Of a stretch of DNA of 64,000 bases, positions 20,695 to 29,672 are shown piece by piece. The stretch is from positions 181,816,906 through 181,880,905 of the forward strand of contig CM039462.1 in the NCBI GenBank assembly GCA_022414725.1. Reading direction: 5' to 3'. Both the position numbers and the translations under genes were made by a program. Each line of letters starts with the position of its first letter. Position 1 is the stretch's first letter. Source of the DNA: Microglena sp. YARC (lineage: Eukaryota; Chlorophyta; Chlorophyceae; Chlamydomonadales; Chlamydomonadaceae). The notes beneath the pieces are model-generated. The model did not search any database. It was given only the letters and a program-made list of their open reading frames with translations, and had not been told where the DNA came from.

Positions 20695-22870
20695 CGACAG
20701 CCTCCAAAATGTTGATGTTTTTACTGGATCCTAGCTTGTGGAGAGCACAACGCAAGTCATGAACCCAGCCAGTGTTGGAGTCAAAAGATTCCTCAAGAGC
20801 CATTCTAATGAGATCCTCAGGTTCTTTATGTATGGTCTTGTTCCAGAAGCGCAAAGCTTGTTTAAGCCAAGCAAAACACAACGGGGTTCTACCCAGCTCT
20901 TCCATGATAATATTAGATGTAGTAGATTGGCAAACACCCAACATTTGTTTAAGTATACCTCTATGCCATTTCTCACAAGCATGGTCATTTGAGATAAGTG
21001 TGTTGTTCAGAATAGAAGGAGCCCACACCTCACAGCCAAAATTCAGGATAGGTTGTACAAGAGAATCAAACAGGTGGGTGAGAATATCAATATTGTATAT
21101 CTCCATAGTATGGCATCGCCTACGAAGCATGTGGTGTGCCTTTTGGGCCTTAGTGAGCATCCTAGAAAAAGCAGCTTTTGCACGATTGCTTGAGTCACCA
21201 TCCACAAAGAGGGATCCCAAGTAGATAAAAGATAACTTTGTAGAAAGTTGTGCTCCATCATAGACAAATTTGTAATCAGGATCCATGCGGGCCTCATCAC
21301 AGAATTGTTTGTTGAAAACGACAATCTCAGTTTTCTTTATATTCACAGCCATCTTAGTAGCCTCGCAGAAATCTCTCAGGCAGTCAAGCATCGCTTGCAT
21401 ATCTGCCGGGGATTCTGCCATTATAGCTAGGTCATCAGCATAAAGTAACAGTTGCAGAATCTTTCCCCTAAGCTCAGCCCCTACATTTGGGAGCTTGGAT
21501 TGGAGGAACGATTCAATTCTATCAATGAACAGACCGAATAGGAGTGGGGATAGGGGGTCTCCTTGTTTAACTCCTACAAGGGATGGAAAGGAGGATCCAA
21601 TGTCCCCATGTAGGCGAACTTGGAAAACAACATGATTATACATGGACTTCAGAATACTGAGATAGGGGTCCTTGACTCCTAGCCTTGCTAAGCAATCCCA
21701 TAGCAAGTCTCTGTTGACCCAATCATAAGCCTTCTTGAAATCAACAAAAGCCACAAAGAGTGGTTTTTTCTTTTCTCTATATTTATCTACAATATGGTTA
21801 AGAATGAATGATGCATCTGCAGTACCCCTACCACTTCTAAATCCATATTGGCCAGCGGCTCTGAGGTTGAATTCTTCTGACCAATCATCTAGTCTACGTA
21901 GCATGCAAAGGGAGAAGATCTTTCCTATGGAGTTGCTCACCGCAAGACCTCGATAGTTGTCCTTGTCAGACACACTGCCTTTGGATTTGGGTACGGGTAC
22001 CAAGGCAGCTGCAGCCCATTGGCTAGGGTAAGAAGTCTTCCAGATGAGATTAAACAGGTTAGTCATAGCTTGTACAAATCGGGAGTTGGCCTCATGGGAA
22101 GCAAATCTGTACCATTCTGCAGGGATACCATCTACCCCGGGGGAGGAGTTTTTCCGTAGGGATTGGAGAACAGAAAACACCTCCTGGGTGGTAAAGTCTT
22201 GACATAACCATGTTGGTGCGGCCTCTATCTGAGGTCCATCAGCTTGAGGGACAAAGTCCCTAGCATCCAGACTTGGATCAATACCTACTTGCACATCAAA
22301 GAGGTCTGCAAAATAATCAGTCCAATCATGAATTGTGATATCTGCCGTAGTGGCCTTGTTAGGCTCACGCACGTCTTTCCAAAAACTTTTCGGATTATGC
22401 CGAAGATTCGTATGAAGGTTCTCCATGCGTGTTTCTAGCCACTTCCTCTTCTTTCTTCTGAGAATCCTCTTGTACTCCTTGTGCATAGAACCAGCCAAGT
22501 CAGAGCTAGAGCCATGTTGATGTTCTGCTTGGCTTGCTGCCTGTCTAGCACGATTGCATTCATCATCATACCATGCGTTCACGGGCCCGTGCTTACGCTT
22601 AGCTACAGGTTTGTGACATGGTGTGCATTTGCTTATGGCTAGTTCAATAGCACTAGCAATCCCCTTCTCTGAATCTTCCATAGATGAGCTATGGAGTGCA
22701 TTGTCAAGTAATCGGTTAACGTCTGGATCACGCTTAATTGTGTGTGCATACATCTGGACATAGTTGTCTTTCCATTTCAGTTTGGGCGAAGGTTTACCAC
22801 CAGCAGGTGTACTAATAGTACCTTGAGAAGGCCTAAGGGCAGCATCTGGTATGTGGAGTGTGATAGGCAT
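20546..22870 (-). CDS. LINE ORF2, reverse transcriptase domain
   Basis: 774-residue open frame. Reverse transcriptase blocks appear in order: SSPGVDGIPAEWYRF (about 243-257), YGFRSGRGTADASF (about 342), FVDFKKAYDWVNRDLLW (about 372), GVKQGDPLSPLLFGLF (about 432) and the catalytic YADDLAIMAES (about 478). A thumb and a long C-terminal region follow. In the element this would be fused to the upstream endonuclease. The ATG used here (MPITLHIP) is inside the endonuclease's terminal DHMPI motif, so it is not the real start. The enzyme would copy the LINE RNA at a nicked target. Catalytic residues are intact, but the ORF is separated from its neighbours by frameshifts. Confidence 0.9.
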   Translation of the reverse strand: MPITLHIPDAALRPSQGTISTPAGGKPSPKLKWKDNYVQMYAHTIKRDPDVNRLLDNALHSSSMEDSEKGIASAIELAISKCTPCHKPVAKRKHGPVNAWYDDECNRARQAASQAEHQHGSSSDLAGSMHKEYKRILRRKKRKWLETRMENLHTNLRHNPKSFWKDVREPNKATTADITIHDWTDYFADLFDVQVGIDPSLDARDFVPQADGPQIEAAPTWLCQDFTTQEVFSVLQSLRKNSSPGVDGIPAEWYRFASHEANSRFVQAMTNLFNLIWKTSYPSQWAAAALVPVPKSKGSVSDKDNYRGLAVSNSIGKIFSLCMLRRLDDWSEEFNLRAAGQYGFRSGRGTADASFILNHIVDKYREKKKPLFVAFVDFKKAYDWVNRDLLWDCLARLGVKDPYLSILKSMYNHVVFQVRLHGDIGSSFPSLVGVKQGDPLSPLLFGLFIDRIESFLQSKLPNVGAELRGKILQLLLYADDLAIMAESPADMQAMLDCLRDFCEATKMAVNIKKTEIVVFNKQFCDEARMDPDYKFVYDGAQLSTKLSFIYLGSLFVDGDSSNRAKAAFSRMLTKAQKAHHMLRRRCHTMEIYNIDILTHLFDSLVQPILNFGCEVWAPSILNNTLISNDHACEKWHRGILKQMLGVCQSTTSNIIMEELGRTPLCFAWLKQALRFWNKTIHKEPEDLIRMALEESFDSNTGWVHDLRCALHKLGSSKNINILEAVDVEGIMSEVFESWRFKYPSDTNAVRDIPDERRVGFKRLRYQKMVRSQQQ

Positions 22871-23685
22871 GTGGTCAAACTTTCCACCCCGGGCCTGAGA
22901 GGGCAGTCATGCTTGGGAGCCACACTAAACTTGACTCCTGGGGTGTTGAGAAGACTAGGGGCGGCTAGCGCATAATCAATGACAGATTTCTTGTCCATGC
23001 CATCTGCAAAGAAGGTATGTGCACCTTGCATATCACCTTCTGTTCTACCGTTAAGGATGATAAGACCAGTTACTACACATAGCTGGAGCAGGGCCCCCCC
23101 CAATCGATTGGGGGGAGCTGTGTCCATGCTACACCTCGGTTGAATGGTTTGGTTGGGGGCTGTACTACTGGTTTGGGATACTGGTTCATCTCCTAACTCG
23201 GTATCATCATTGTCCACACCAAGACCAACCCGAGCGTTGAAGTCACCCATCACCACAACGTTGCCTTTTTCCTGGAAGTTCCCAATGATTTTACCTAGAG
23301 TGAGGAAGTGGTCCTCTATACTAATGCAGTCGTCACCATGTTTGTAGTATGAGCTGTTAGCATGTGGGATATAGCACACACCAATGTGTGTTCCATGTTT
23401 GCGAATCCATGCCATGCCTAATTCAGGTGCCTCATGGACTAAAGTAGCATTTAGGCAAGTGCGGACATAGATAGCGACCCCCCATCCTTGCTCAACTTGG
23501 GGCGAGGGGCACAAGAAAGGCATTTGAAACCTGGAATGTGGGGGGTGTCTAGCTGGCCACGCACCCCTGTGTGTGAAAACAATAAAATGTCGTGTTTTCT
23601 CACCACTTTCATTGCTGCACCGCAGCTGCTCAGAACACTGAGTTGTCCTCTGATGTTCCATGCAAGGCACCTTAGTCCACTTCAT
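22777..23685 (-). CDS. LINE ORF2 N-terminus, apurinic-type endonuclease, frameshifted
   Basis: The start ATG overlaps the ORF1 stop as ATGA, a spacing used for stop-restart translation in other LINEs. The open frame shows GWGVAIYVRT, NVVVMGDFNARVG and SVIDYALAAP, all endonuclease-like phosphatase motifs. The expected N-terminal motif LAWNIRGQ lies in the next frame at about 23655. A G6 run at about 23473-23478 (C6 on the plus strand) appears to have lost one base and would join the two. A second shift near 22885-22900 separates this ORF from DHMPI and the reverse transcriptase. As written, the endonuclease is not functional. Confidence 0.8.
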   Translation of the reverse strand: MKWTKVPCMEHQRTTQCSEQLRCSNESGEKTRHFIVFTHRGAWPARHPPHSRFQMPFLCPSPQVEQGWGVAIYVRTCLNATLVHEAPELGMAWIRKHGTHIGVCYIPHANSSYYKHGDDCISIEDHFLTLGKIIGNFQEKGNVVVMGDFNARVGLGVDNDDTELGDEPVSQTSSTAPNQTIQPRCSMDTAPPNRLGGALLQLCVVTGLIILNGRTEGDMQGAHTFFADGMDKKSVIDYALAAPSLLNTPGVKFSVAPKHDCPLRPGVESLTTCLSHSTYQMLPLGLLKVLLVHLLVVNLRPN

Positions 23686-24455
23686 GCATCAGTCGATGAG
23701 ACACCTGAAGGGAGAGCCTTGTCCCGCACCTTCAGGAGTCCTCTATTGAACGAAACCCACTTAGAGGGGTCCCTCTTAGCTTCCAGAAACGCTGGAAGGT
23801 GTTCCTTGTGCAGCTTCAGCTCCTCAGGAGACAAGAAATCCAGAGCTGCTATTCCGCTATCCTTGAGGAACCTTCGGTTCCTCACAATGGAGGAAGCATC
23901 GAAGCTGGAGGATACTGTGATTAGGGCAAGGCGGGGTCGTGAGGGATCCACCTTGCCTCCCATGCGTCGAGCGGACACAATAGTAAACTCTGCCTTGTCT
24001 TGCTCCTTCTGGGCGTAGGTGTTGTTGGCTTCTAAAGCCTGGGTGAGCTTAGACTTTACAGCCACCGCTAGCTGCCTGTCGTTCTCGTTGGGATCTTCAG
24101 GGATGCCTGAGATCCTGAATTGCATGTCGTAACCTGCTTGGTCTGGGGGGGCTGAGCCCGGTCGCTGTATGAGTGGCCGACTCCATGCAGATTCTTTTCC
24201 CCCTGCTGGGGGCACCACCGGCCGATCCTTGATAGCAGCTTCCAGGGCGGAAATGCGCTTCTCCTGGGATACTATCGTATCCCTCTGGGCGTTCAGAGTG
24301 GCCTCTATGTTTGCGATCTTATTGGTCTGTTTCTGAACGGTTTCCCGCATCTCACTCAAAAGTCCTTCCACCGACTTCAATGTTTGATGCGACTCTTTTT
24401 TAATCGAGTCGAACGATTTGTCCAGTGTGGGTTTAAGCGTTGTAGCGTACCACAT
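23682..24455 (-). CDS. LINE ORF1, coiled-coil RNA-binding protein
   Basis: 257 residues. An N-terminal coiled coil (about residues 15-75; SMRET, KQTNKIANIEATLNAQRD, SQEKRISALEAAI) is followed by a proline/glycine linker. The second half starts with DMQFRISGIPEDPNENDR and resembles the RRM-like part of L1-type ORF1 proteins (RRMGGKVDPSRPRLALITVS). Such proteins trimerise and package the element RNA. The stop overlaps the ORF2 start by four bases. The frame is intact, unlike ORF2. Confidence 0.75.
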   Translation of the reverse strand: MWYATTLKPTLDKSFDSIKKESHQTLKSVEGLLSEMRETVQKQTNKIANIEATLNAQRDTIVSQEKRISALEAAIKDRPVVPPAGGKESAWSRPLIQRPGSAPPDQAGYDMQFRISGIPEDPNENDRQLAVAVKSKLTQALEANNTYAQKEQDKAEFTIVSARRMGGKVDPSRPRLALITVSSSFDASSIVRNRRFLKDSGIAALDFLSPEELKLHKEHLPAFLEAKRDPSKWVSFNRGLLKVRDKALPSGVSSTDA

Positions 24456-24876
24456 TGCAAACCACGGGGGGGTGCATTATCCCCGGGTGATCCAGGGTCA
24501 ATGCTCATGTCTTGCGTCTGACTTCTAGTTATTGTCATAGCTATTCGCACAGGTTTAGTTGGGAGAGCAGCGAGTTATTGGGTGCCGGGTGACAGGTGCA
24601 ATTTGAAAGTTGCGAGTTTGGGTATTTGAACTTGGCCTGGCAGGGTGGGCTGGAGAGACAGGTGACGTCTGATTACTGATTCCATAGGGTTTTGGCGGAG
24701 CCCCTCCTCCAAGGGGACGGGAGCCCCCAGATTCACCCCTTTTCCGACCGACTGAGACGAACCCTAGCACCTCAGCCAACTGTCGCGTAACTAACTGACT
24801 TCGGTCAGCTCCATTCTGTTGCCACCTGTTGCTCCGTTGCCAACACAATTTTCGCGTCGCTTGCGACGCTGCATAG

Positions 24877-24915
24877 GTTGTTTTTGCTTCAAGCAGCAGC
24901 TCCTAGGTAGCTCCC
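24877..24915. mobile_element. Left part of MITE family M, split by the copia element
   Basis: TTTTTGCTTCAAGCAGCAGCTCC..GGTAGCTCCC is the left inverted repeat of family M. It stops at the copia LTR and resumes after the 3' LTR at 31836 with the duplicated CTCCC. Confidence 0.85.
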
Positions 24916-25257
24916 TATCAGCATGAATTGCGGTGCTCTCACGCGTTTTATGACTTGGTGACTACTTCTGTATTTCCTTAGAACTATCGGCTCTCCCAGT
25001 ACTGTGCCAGCTTCCCGTAGTGACAGCTCCCCGTATGCTGTGTCATCTTTCTTGACTCAGTGACAGCTTCTTGTTTGACTGTGTCACCCGTATAGCCTGT
25101 ACCCTGATCAGGGTACAGGCTGCCGCTCCTTCCTCCACTGGTGCCCCTTTATGGGTCTCCTGTGCTTGTAATGCTATTCTCGTCTCCGTGTATAGATTGG
25201 CGCGTCTGTTCAGCTGCAACATCTCTGTCCACTCTTCGGAGTGCTTTATAGCTGATA
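24916..25257 (+). repeat. 5' LTR with TATCAG...CTGATA ends
   Basis: The 6-bp terminal inverted repeat TATCAG/CTGATA replaces the usual TG..CA ends. The 3' LTR (31495-31835) and the independent solo LTR (50087-50424) share the same ends, so this is a family property. Confidence 0.95.
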
Positions 25258-25293
25258 GGTTACTGGGTTTGTCATTACTACCACTGCTATTTA

Positions 25294-27099
25294 ATGCAAC
25301 TTCCGCGAGGGCCTGCTGCCGGCTTTGAGAAACTCAATGAACACAATGGGCTTTCTTGGTCGCGCGGCATGCGCAGCGTCATTATTAGCAATGGCTGCGA
25401 CCTTATACTTCCTCCGGAGTTTAGGGTACCTACTGATTGGCTTGATGATTGCGCGCCAGCGGCCTTTGCTGCCGGAGAGGAGTCTCCTTCCGCCATCGTG
25501 GAAGCCACCCCCCCCAGTCATACCTCCATCTTTCCGACTTCTTCTCCTTTTGTCCAACGCCTCTCTGCTGAGGTTGAGGACGTTCTAATGAATCTTTGCT
25601 GTGTCCAGACACAGATCATTAAGTATTCTTCAGGTCCTGTGCCGCCGAATGCCCAGTTCTGGGGTGGCTGCCAGACTGACGATCACCTGACTGAGGATGA
25701 GCAGGACTTCAAGGACTACTGTGATGCCAACCGTTCAGACTCTGAGGACTTGCAGAGTGCTAGGAGTGGTGACTTCGGTGGAGAGACTCCGACTACTGCT
25801 ACTCGAGTCTTTGAGACTTCTCCTGTTTCGCCAGTGTATGAGCCTGCTATTCCGTCGGCGCCTCTGCCTACTCCTGCACCTACGCCAGCGCCTCTGCATG
25901 CACCTCTGCTTGGGCCACTTCCACCGGTCCACCCGGAGGTGGCCAAGCCGTCTTTGCTGCAACGCTCTGCGTCCTTCACCACCACCAACCCTCTGGAGCG
26001 AGGTCTTTCTGGCTACAACACTCCTGCTCGAGAAGCTGCTGCCACGGCTTCCCGCACATCCGCTGCTGGCACCTCGATGGAGCCTCCTCCTCCCCCGCCT
26101 GTGGATCTGCCCCCTCCAGGGCCCCCACCCCCTCCAGACTTGACTTCGCGGTCTTGCGATTCTTGGGAGCATCTGCTCTCTGGTGGACCTCCTCCTGTGC
26201 TACTGCTGCGGGACTTCCGTCTTGTCCGCCGAGCTCAATCCGAGCTTGGATCTCTGGATGGCATCTTGTACGGTAGGCTGGATTATCATGCCACTCAGGC
26301 CAATGTTGATCTCAAGGGTCGTGTTCGACGTGTGATGGCATTCACTGAGCTAGGTCTCAAGTGCCGGTCTTTTCTAGGGCCTGTTCCAGAGGGGATTAGA
26401 TATCCGCCTGCTAATGGGGTTACGTTTCGTGGTGTGGGGCGTAGGAACACTGATCTGAAGGGTTACCAGTGGTTGAAGGTTCCCCGTCCTTTCTGTCCTG
26501 TAGAGCCTGATTTCGAGCTGGTAGTGAGTTTTGCGCAGTCCCTGCCTGAGGTTAGGAACATAGATGACCAGCGCGCGTATGACGCTGGTCTTGCGGCTGA
26601 GTATTTTCTGGCTGTTCGAAGGTCTTTGGCAGCTCTCGCCCCTGCTCCTGCTGCTGGAACTTCGGCCTCTCATGGTGGGTCTGGTGTAGATCCTGCAATG
26701 TTGGGTTTTAGTGCTCTGCCCCTGGACCGTCAGGAGTTCATGTGTCTCACCATGATGCTTGCGAACATGACGGAATCGATGGTCAAGGTGTATCAGGACT
26801 TTGCCACTCCTCGGGATATCTTTTTGCATATTCGGAGGCAGCAGTCTGATGCCCTTGCCGCTCGTGTCCCTCTCATGCTCGTCGAGCTTCAACGTGCGTC
26901 CATGGACCCGTCTGAGCGTGTGGATGATTTCTTTCGCAAGATCCGCGATTTGTGCACTGACCTCCGCAGTGCTGGGTATCCACAGACTCAGCGTCATGCC
27001 ATGACCACTATTGTTCAGGGTATCACTCACACTCGCTTCGACTCTCTGCGGCTCCAATTTGGTACGTTGCTGTATCAGAACCTGCCTGTTGATTACTAG
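25294..27099 (+). CDS. copia gag polyprotein
   Basis: 601 residues starting 37 bases after the 5' LTR. FEKLNEHNGLSWSRGMRSV near residue 11 is the capsid entry motif of copia gags. A long Pro/Ser/Ala-rich insertion (about residues 170-290; PPPPPPVDLPPPGPPPPPD) is unusual. The UBN2-like capsid core lies near 470-590 (DFATPRDIFLHIRRQ, LVELQRASMDPSERVDDFF, AGYPQTQRHAM). The ORF stops at 27099. A zinc-knuckle-like stretch (CTWGPCPSKTTHSEERCW) lies in another frame at about 27275-27330, so a frameshift cuts gag before the nucleocapsid. The product would coat element RNA. Confidence 0.85.
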   Translation: MQLPRGPAAGFEKLNEHNGLSWSRGMRSVIISNGCDLILPPEFRVPTDWLDDCAPAAFAAGEESPSAIVEATPPSHTSIFPTSSPFVQRLSAEVEDVLMNLCCVQTQIIKYSSGPVPPNAQFWGGCQTDDHLTEDEQDFKDYCDANRSDSEDLQSARSGDFGGETPTTATRVFETSPVSPVYEPAIPSAPLPTPAPTPAPLHAPLLGPLPPVHPEVAKPSLLQRSASFTTTNPLERGLSGYNTPAREAAATASRTSAAGTSMEPPPPPPVDLPPPGPPPPPDLTSRSCDSWEHLLSGGPPPVLLLRDFRLVRRAQSELGSLDGILYGRLDYHATQANVDLKGRVRRVMAFTELGLKCRSFLGPVPEGIRYPPANGVTFRGVGRRNTDLKGYQWLKVPRPFCPVEPDFELVVSFAQSLPEVRNIDDQRAYDAGLAAEYFLAVRRSLAALAPAPAAGTSASHGGSGVDPAMLGFSALPLDRQEFMCLTMMLANMTESMVKVYQDFATPRDIFLHIRRQQSDALAARVPLMLVELQRASMDPSERVDDFFRKIRDLCTDLRSAGYPQTQRHAMTTIVQGITHTRFDSLRLQFGTLLYQNLPVDY

Positions 27100-27521
27100 A
27101 CCTGTCTTGCAGCATATAGGTCGTTAGATTTCTTGAATGTGTCGCTCCCCAAGTCGGATCCCAGACATCATGGTTGGTCCCGCGACCCTCCCCATGTCCC
27201 TGCCCATGCTGCTTTCCAGCGTGGCCGGGGGCCTGGTGCTCAGGGTTCCGGGGCTGTCAAGAGACGCCTGGATTGCACGTGGGGCCCCTGTCCTTCCAAA
27301 ACGACCCACTCGGAGGAACGCTGCTGGACGAAGTATCCGCACCTGCGAAAGACCAAGGCTGGTGCACCGGGCAGTGTACCGTGCCCATTGCCTTGGCCCT
27401 TCCAGGTTCGCTGACTCGTAAGCAGATGTCCTCCTTGCAGGCTCAGATTGACGGGTATGCCATGTCCAAGAACTAGGAGGTACGCTCTGTCCTATTCTCT
27501 TGCACAGCTAAGTTCTCTAAT

Positions 27522-29672
27522 GTGTGTAGCCCGAGCCTATCTGAGGGTGTCTGGCATGTGGACTCAGGAGCTGGAATGTCCATCACAGGTGATAAGTCTT
27601 TGTTCACTGTGTATGAGGCTTCTCTAAATGGGCCAGCAGTTCGATTTGGTGATGGGGTGGTTCAACGGTCTGAGGGTATGGGATCCATTGTGTTATGTAG
27701 TGATTGGTTACCAACATCGATCACTCTAACTAATGTTCTCTACATACCTCACTGTCCGGTGAACTTCCTGTCAGTAAATGCTGTGGCTCATTCTCACCAC
27801 TGCCAGGTTTCTTTTGATAGTCTTAGTTGCACTGCCACTCAGGGCTCTACTGTTCTCTGGTCTTTCCCTGCCTCCAGTGATGGTGTTTACAAGTTTGCAT
27901 GTAGGCCTTGTGGCACCACCCGTGGCTGTTTGAGGGTTGCTGAAAATTATCCAGCTTTTGCTCTTGATGTTGATGAGGACGGTGGAGTTGTTATCCCTAC
28001 CACTCCTGCATGGCTGTGGCATAGGCGGTTGGGTCACCCCGGCTATGATGCCATGCGCAGACTTGTCAAGAAAAATATGGTTAAGAACTTACCCCTCACT
28101 CTCAGTCAGGTGCAGAGGCTGGCTAAGATCCCATGTGATGCTTGTCAGAAGGCTAACGGCAAACGTCTCCCTTTTCCTAAAGAAAGCACCACTAAGATCC
28201 GTGCACCTCTCCAACGCCTTCACTTAGACATCATGGGACCGGTTCATATTAGGGGCCTGCGTGGGGAGTTTTATATTTTGTGCCTCACGGACCAATACTC
28301 TGGCTATGCTGAGGTATTGTGCTTGAGAACCAAGGATGAAGCTCCCTTAGCAGTCCAAACTATCATCCTCAGATGGATGAATCAGCTGCATGGGTTTGCC
28401 TTTAAGTGTCTGAGGTCTGACAGGGCTAAGGAGTTTATTGTTAAGTGGTTCGAGGATTGGCTGTCATCGGTTGGGGCAGTGCATGAGTTATCGTTGGCAT
28501 ACACTGCACAGCAGAATGCGACTGTGGAGAGGTACAATGGGGTCTTGCAGTCTGTAGCTAGAAGCATCCACCTGGAGTCTAAACTAGCTAAGTCTTTCTG
28601 GCCCTATGCCTTCCTAGCTGCTTGTTACCTTCGTAATCGGCTGCCCAATCAGGGAGACAAGACTCCCTACGAGCTGTTTTTTGGGGTCGTGCCTGATGTG
28701 TCGTTGTTGCGTGTGTTTGGTTGCCCTTGCTACGTCACGTTAGTCAATGGGAAAAAGCGCAACAAGCTAGACGAAAGGGCGTTATCTGGTAGACTGGTTG
28801 GGTATTCCCTGGTGAGTAAGGGTTATTTTGTTTGGGTTCCTAAGTTGCGCCAAGTAGTAGAGAGTCGTGATGTACTCTTCTATGAACAGTTTAGCTATAA
28901 CTGTATTCCTGGGCTATCTCCCTATGACGGGTCTCCGTATGTTTCTCGCATCCCTGCCGCTATCAACGGACACATGCCTGAGTCTGCGGTTAATTCCTTA
29001 GACCCTTTGCTAACCCCAATTGTCGACCGCTGCCCTGGTCATGGGATGACCTTGCGTCCGAGGTCAGGGGCTGATGGTGCTACATTGCGTGTGAAGGCAC
29101 TGGGCGGGCGGGATTCCAATGTCCTTTCAGATAAGATTTTACCCGAATCTCAGGGGGTCGCCAGGCCCTCCTCTGCGCCACGTTCCGTCGGCGAAGCTCT
29201 AGGATTACGACAGTCTCAGATCATAGTGGAGCCTGTACCGGGTCCATTACCTAATAGTCGCCAACCTCCGACCACCTCGGATGGCTCGCAGGTGTTGTTC
29301 ACTCCTTCGCCTCCTGCTATCCCTGGTGGATTATTCGGGTCAAGCCCATGTGATGATGTAGCCGTTGCCGATAGCGCAAGTGATGATCTTGAACATTGGT
29401 CGGGTTCCGATACTGCGTATGGCTGGGGTGTTCCGGTCGACCCAGGCTTCGTTGAGATAGAGGCAAATAAGGCCGGCCTTGTTCAACCAGGCAGTAGTTC
29501 TGCGCTGGGGGCTTTACTACCGGTTACTGCTGATATTGCTGATACCCCCGCTGCTCATGTACAAGTAAACTGCTTGTACGTGGGAGCATATATTTCCACC
29601 TCCACTGAACTCACCTATAAAGCTGCCATGCTTCCTCCAACCCTGACAGGGATCAGTGGCTGCTTGCTATGA
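27522..29672 (+). CDS. copia pol, protease and integrase part
   Basis: 716 residues. VDSGAGMSITGD near residue 10 is the aspartic protease active site (DSGA). The integrase zinc domain HRRLGH..CDACQK (about 167-212) is followed by the catalytic core LHLDIMGP, LRSDRAKEF and TAQQNATVERYNG, giving the D, D and E residues at about 236, 300 and 336. The integrase C-terminus is rich in Pro/Ser. The last codons drift out of frame: SNPDRDQWLLAMKDEM, which belongs to the start of the reverse transcriptase, is in the next frame, so a one-base shift lies just before 29640. Confidence 0.9.
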   Translation: MCSPSLSEGVWHVDSGAGMSITGDKSLFTVYEASLNGPAVRFGDGVVQRSEGMGSIVLCSDWLPTSITLTNVLYIPHCPVNFLSVNAVAHSHHCQVSFDSLSCTATQGSTVLWSFPASSDGVYKFACRPCGTTRGCLRVAENYPAFALDVDEDGGVVIPTTPAWLWHRRLGHPGYDAMRRLVKKNMVKNLPLTLSQVQRLAKIPCDACQKANGKRLPFPKESTTKIRAPLQRLHLDIMGPVHIRGLRGEFYILCLTDQYSGYAEVLCLRTKDEAPLAVQTIILRWMNQLHGFAFKCLRSDRAKEFIVKWFEDWLSSVGAVHELSLAYTAQQNATVERYNGVLQSVARSIHLESKLAKSFWPYAFLAACYLRNRLPNQGDKTPYELFFGVVPDVSLLRVFGCPCYVTLVNGKKRNKLDERALSGRLVGYSLVSKGYFVWVPKLRQVVESRDVLFYEQFSYNCIPGLSPYDGSPYVSRIPAAINGHMPESAVNSLDPLLTPIVDRCPGHGMTLRPRSGADGATLRVKALGGRDSNVLSDKILPESQGVARPSSAPRSVGEALGLRQSQIIVEPVPGPLPNSRQPPTTSDGSQVLFTPSPPAIPGGLFGSSPCDDVAVADSASDDLEHWSGSDTAYGWGVPVDPGFVEIEANKAGLVQPGSSSALGALLPVTADIADTPAAHVQVNCLYVGAYISTSTELTYKAAMLPPTLTGISGCLL

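Larger units (their letters stand above)
19839..24623 (-). mobile_element. Nearly full-length LINE (non-LTR retrotransposon)
   Basis: ORF1, endonuclease, reverse transcriptase and a cysteine-rich tail lie in order on the minus strand. The 3' end is at the left, with a TGTAA-type repeat tail. ATTT lies at both borders (19835-19838 and 24624-24627). The right border is supported because TTGAACTTGGCCTGGCAGGG beyond it matches the sequence after the stop codon of gene copy 1; the insertion split that 3' flank. Single-base frameshifts in homopolymers break ORF2 in three places. They may be real decay or assembly errors. 5'-truncated relatives are at 7551 and 51463. Confidence 0.9.

Noticed and set aside
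20738..22975. Plus-strand ORFs of 60-150 residues
   Set aside because: Antisense shadows of the LINE reverse transcriptase.
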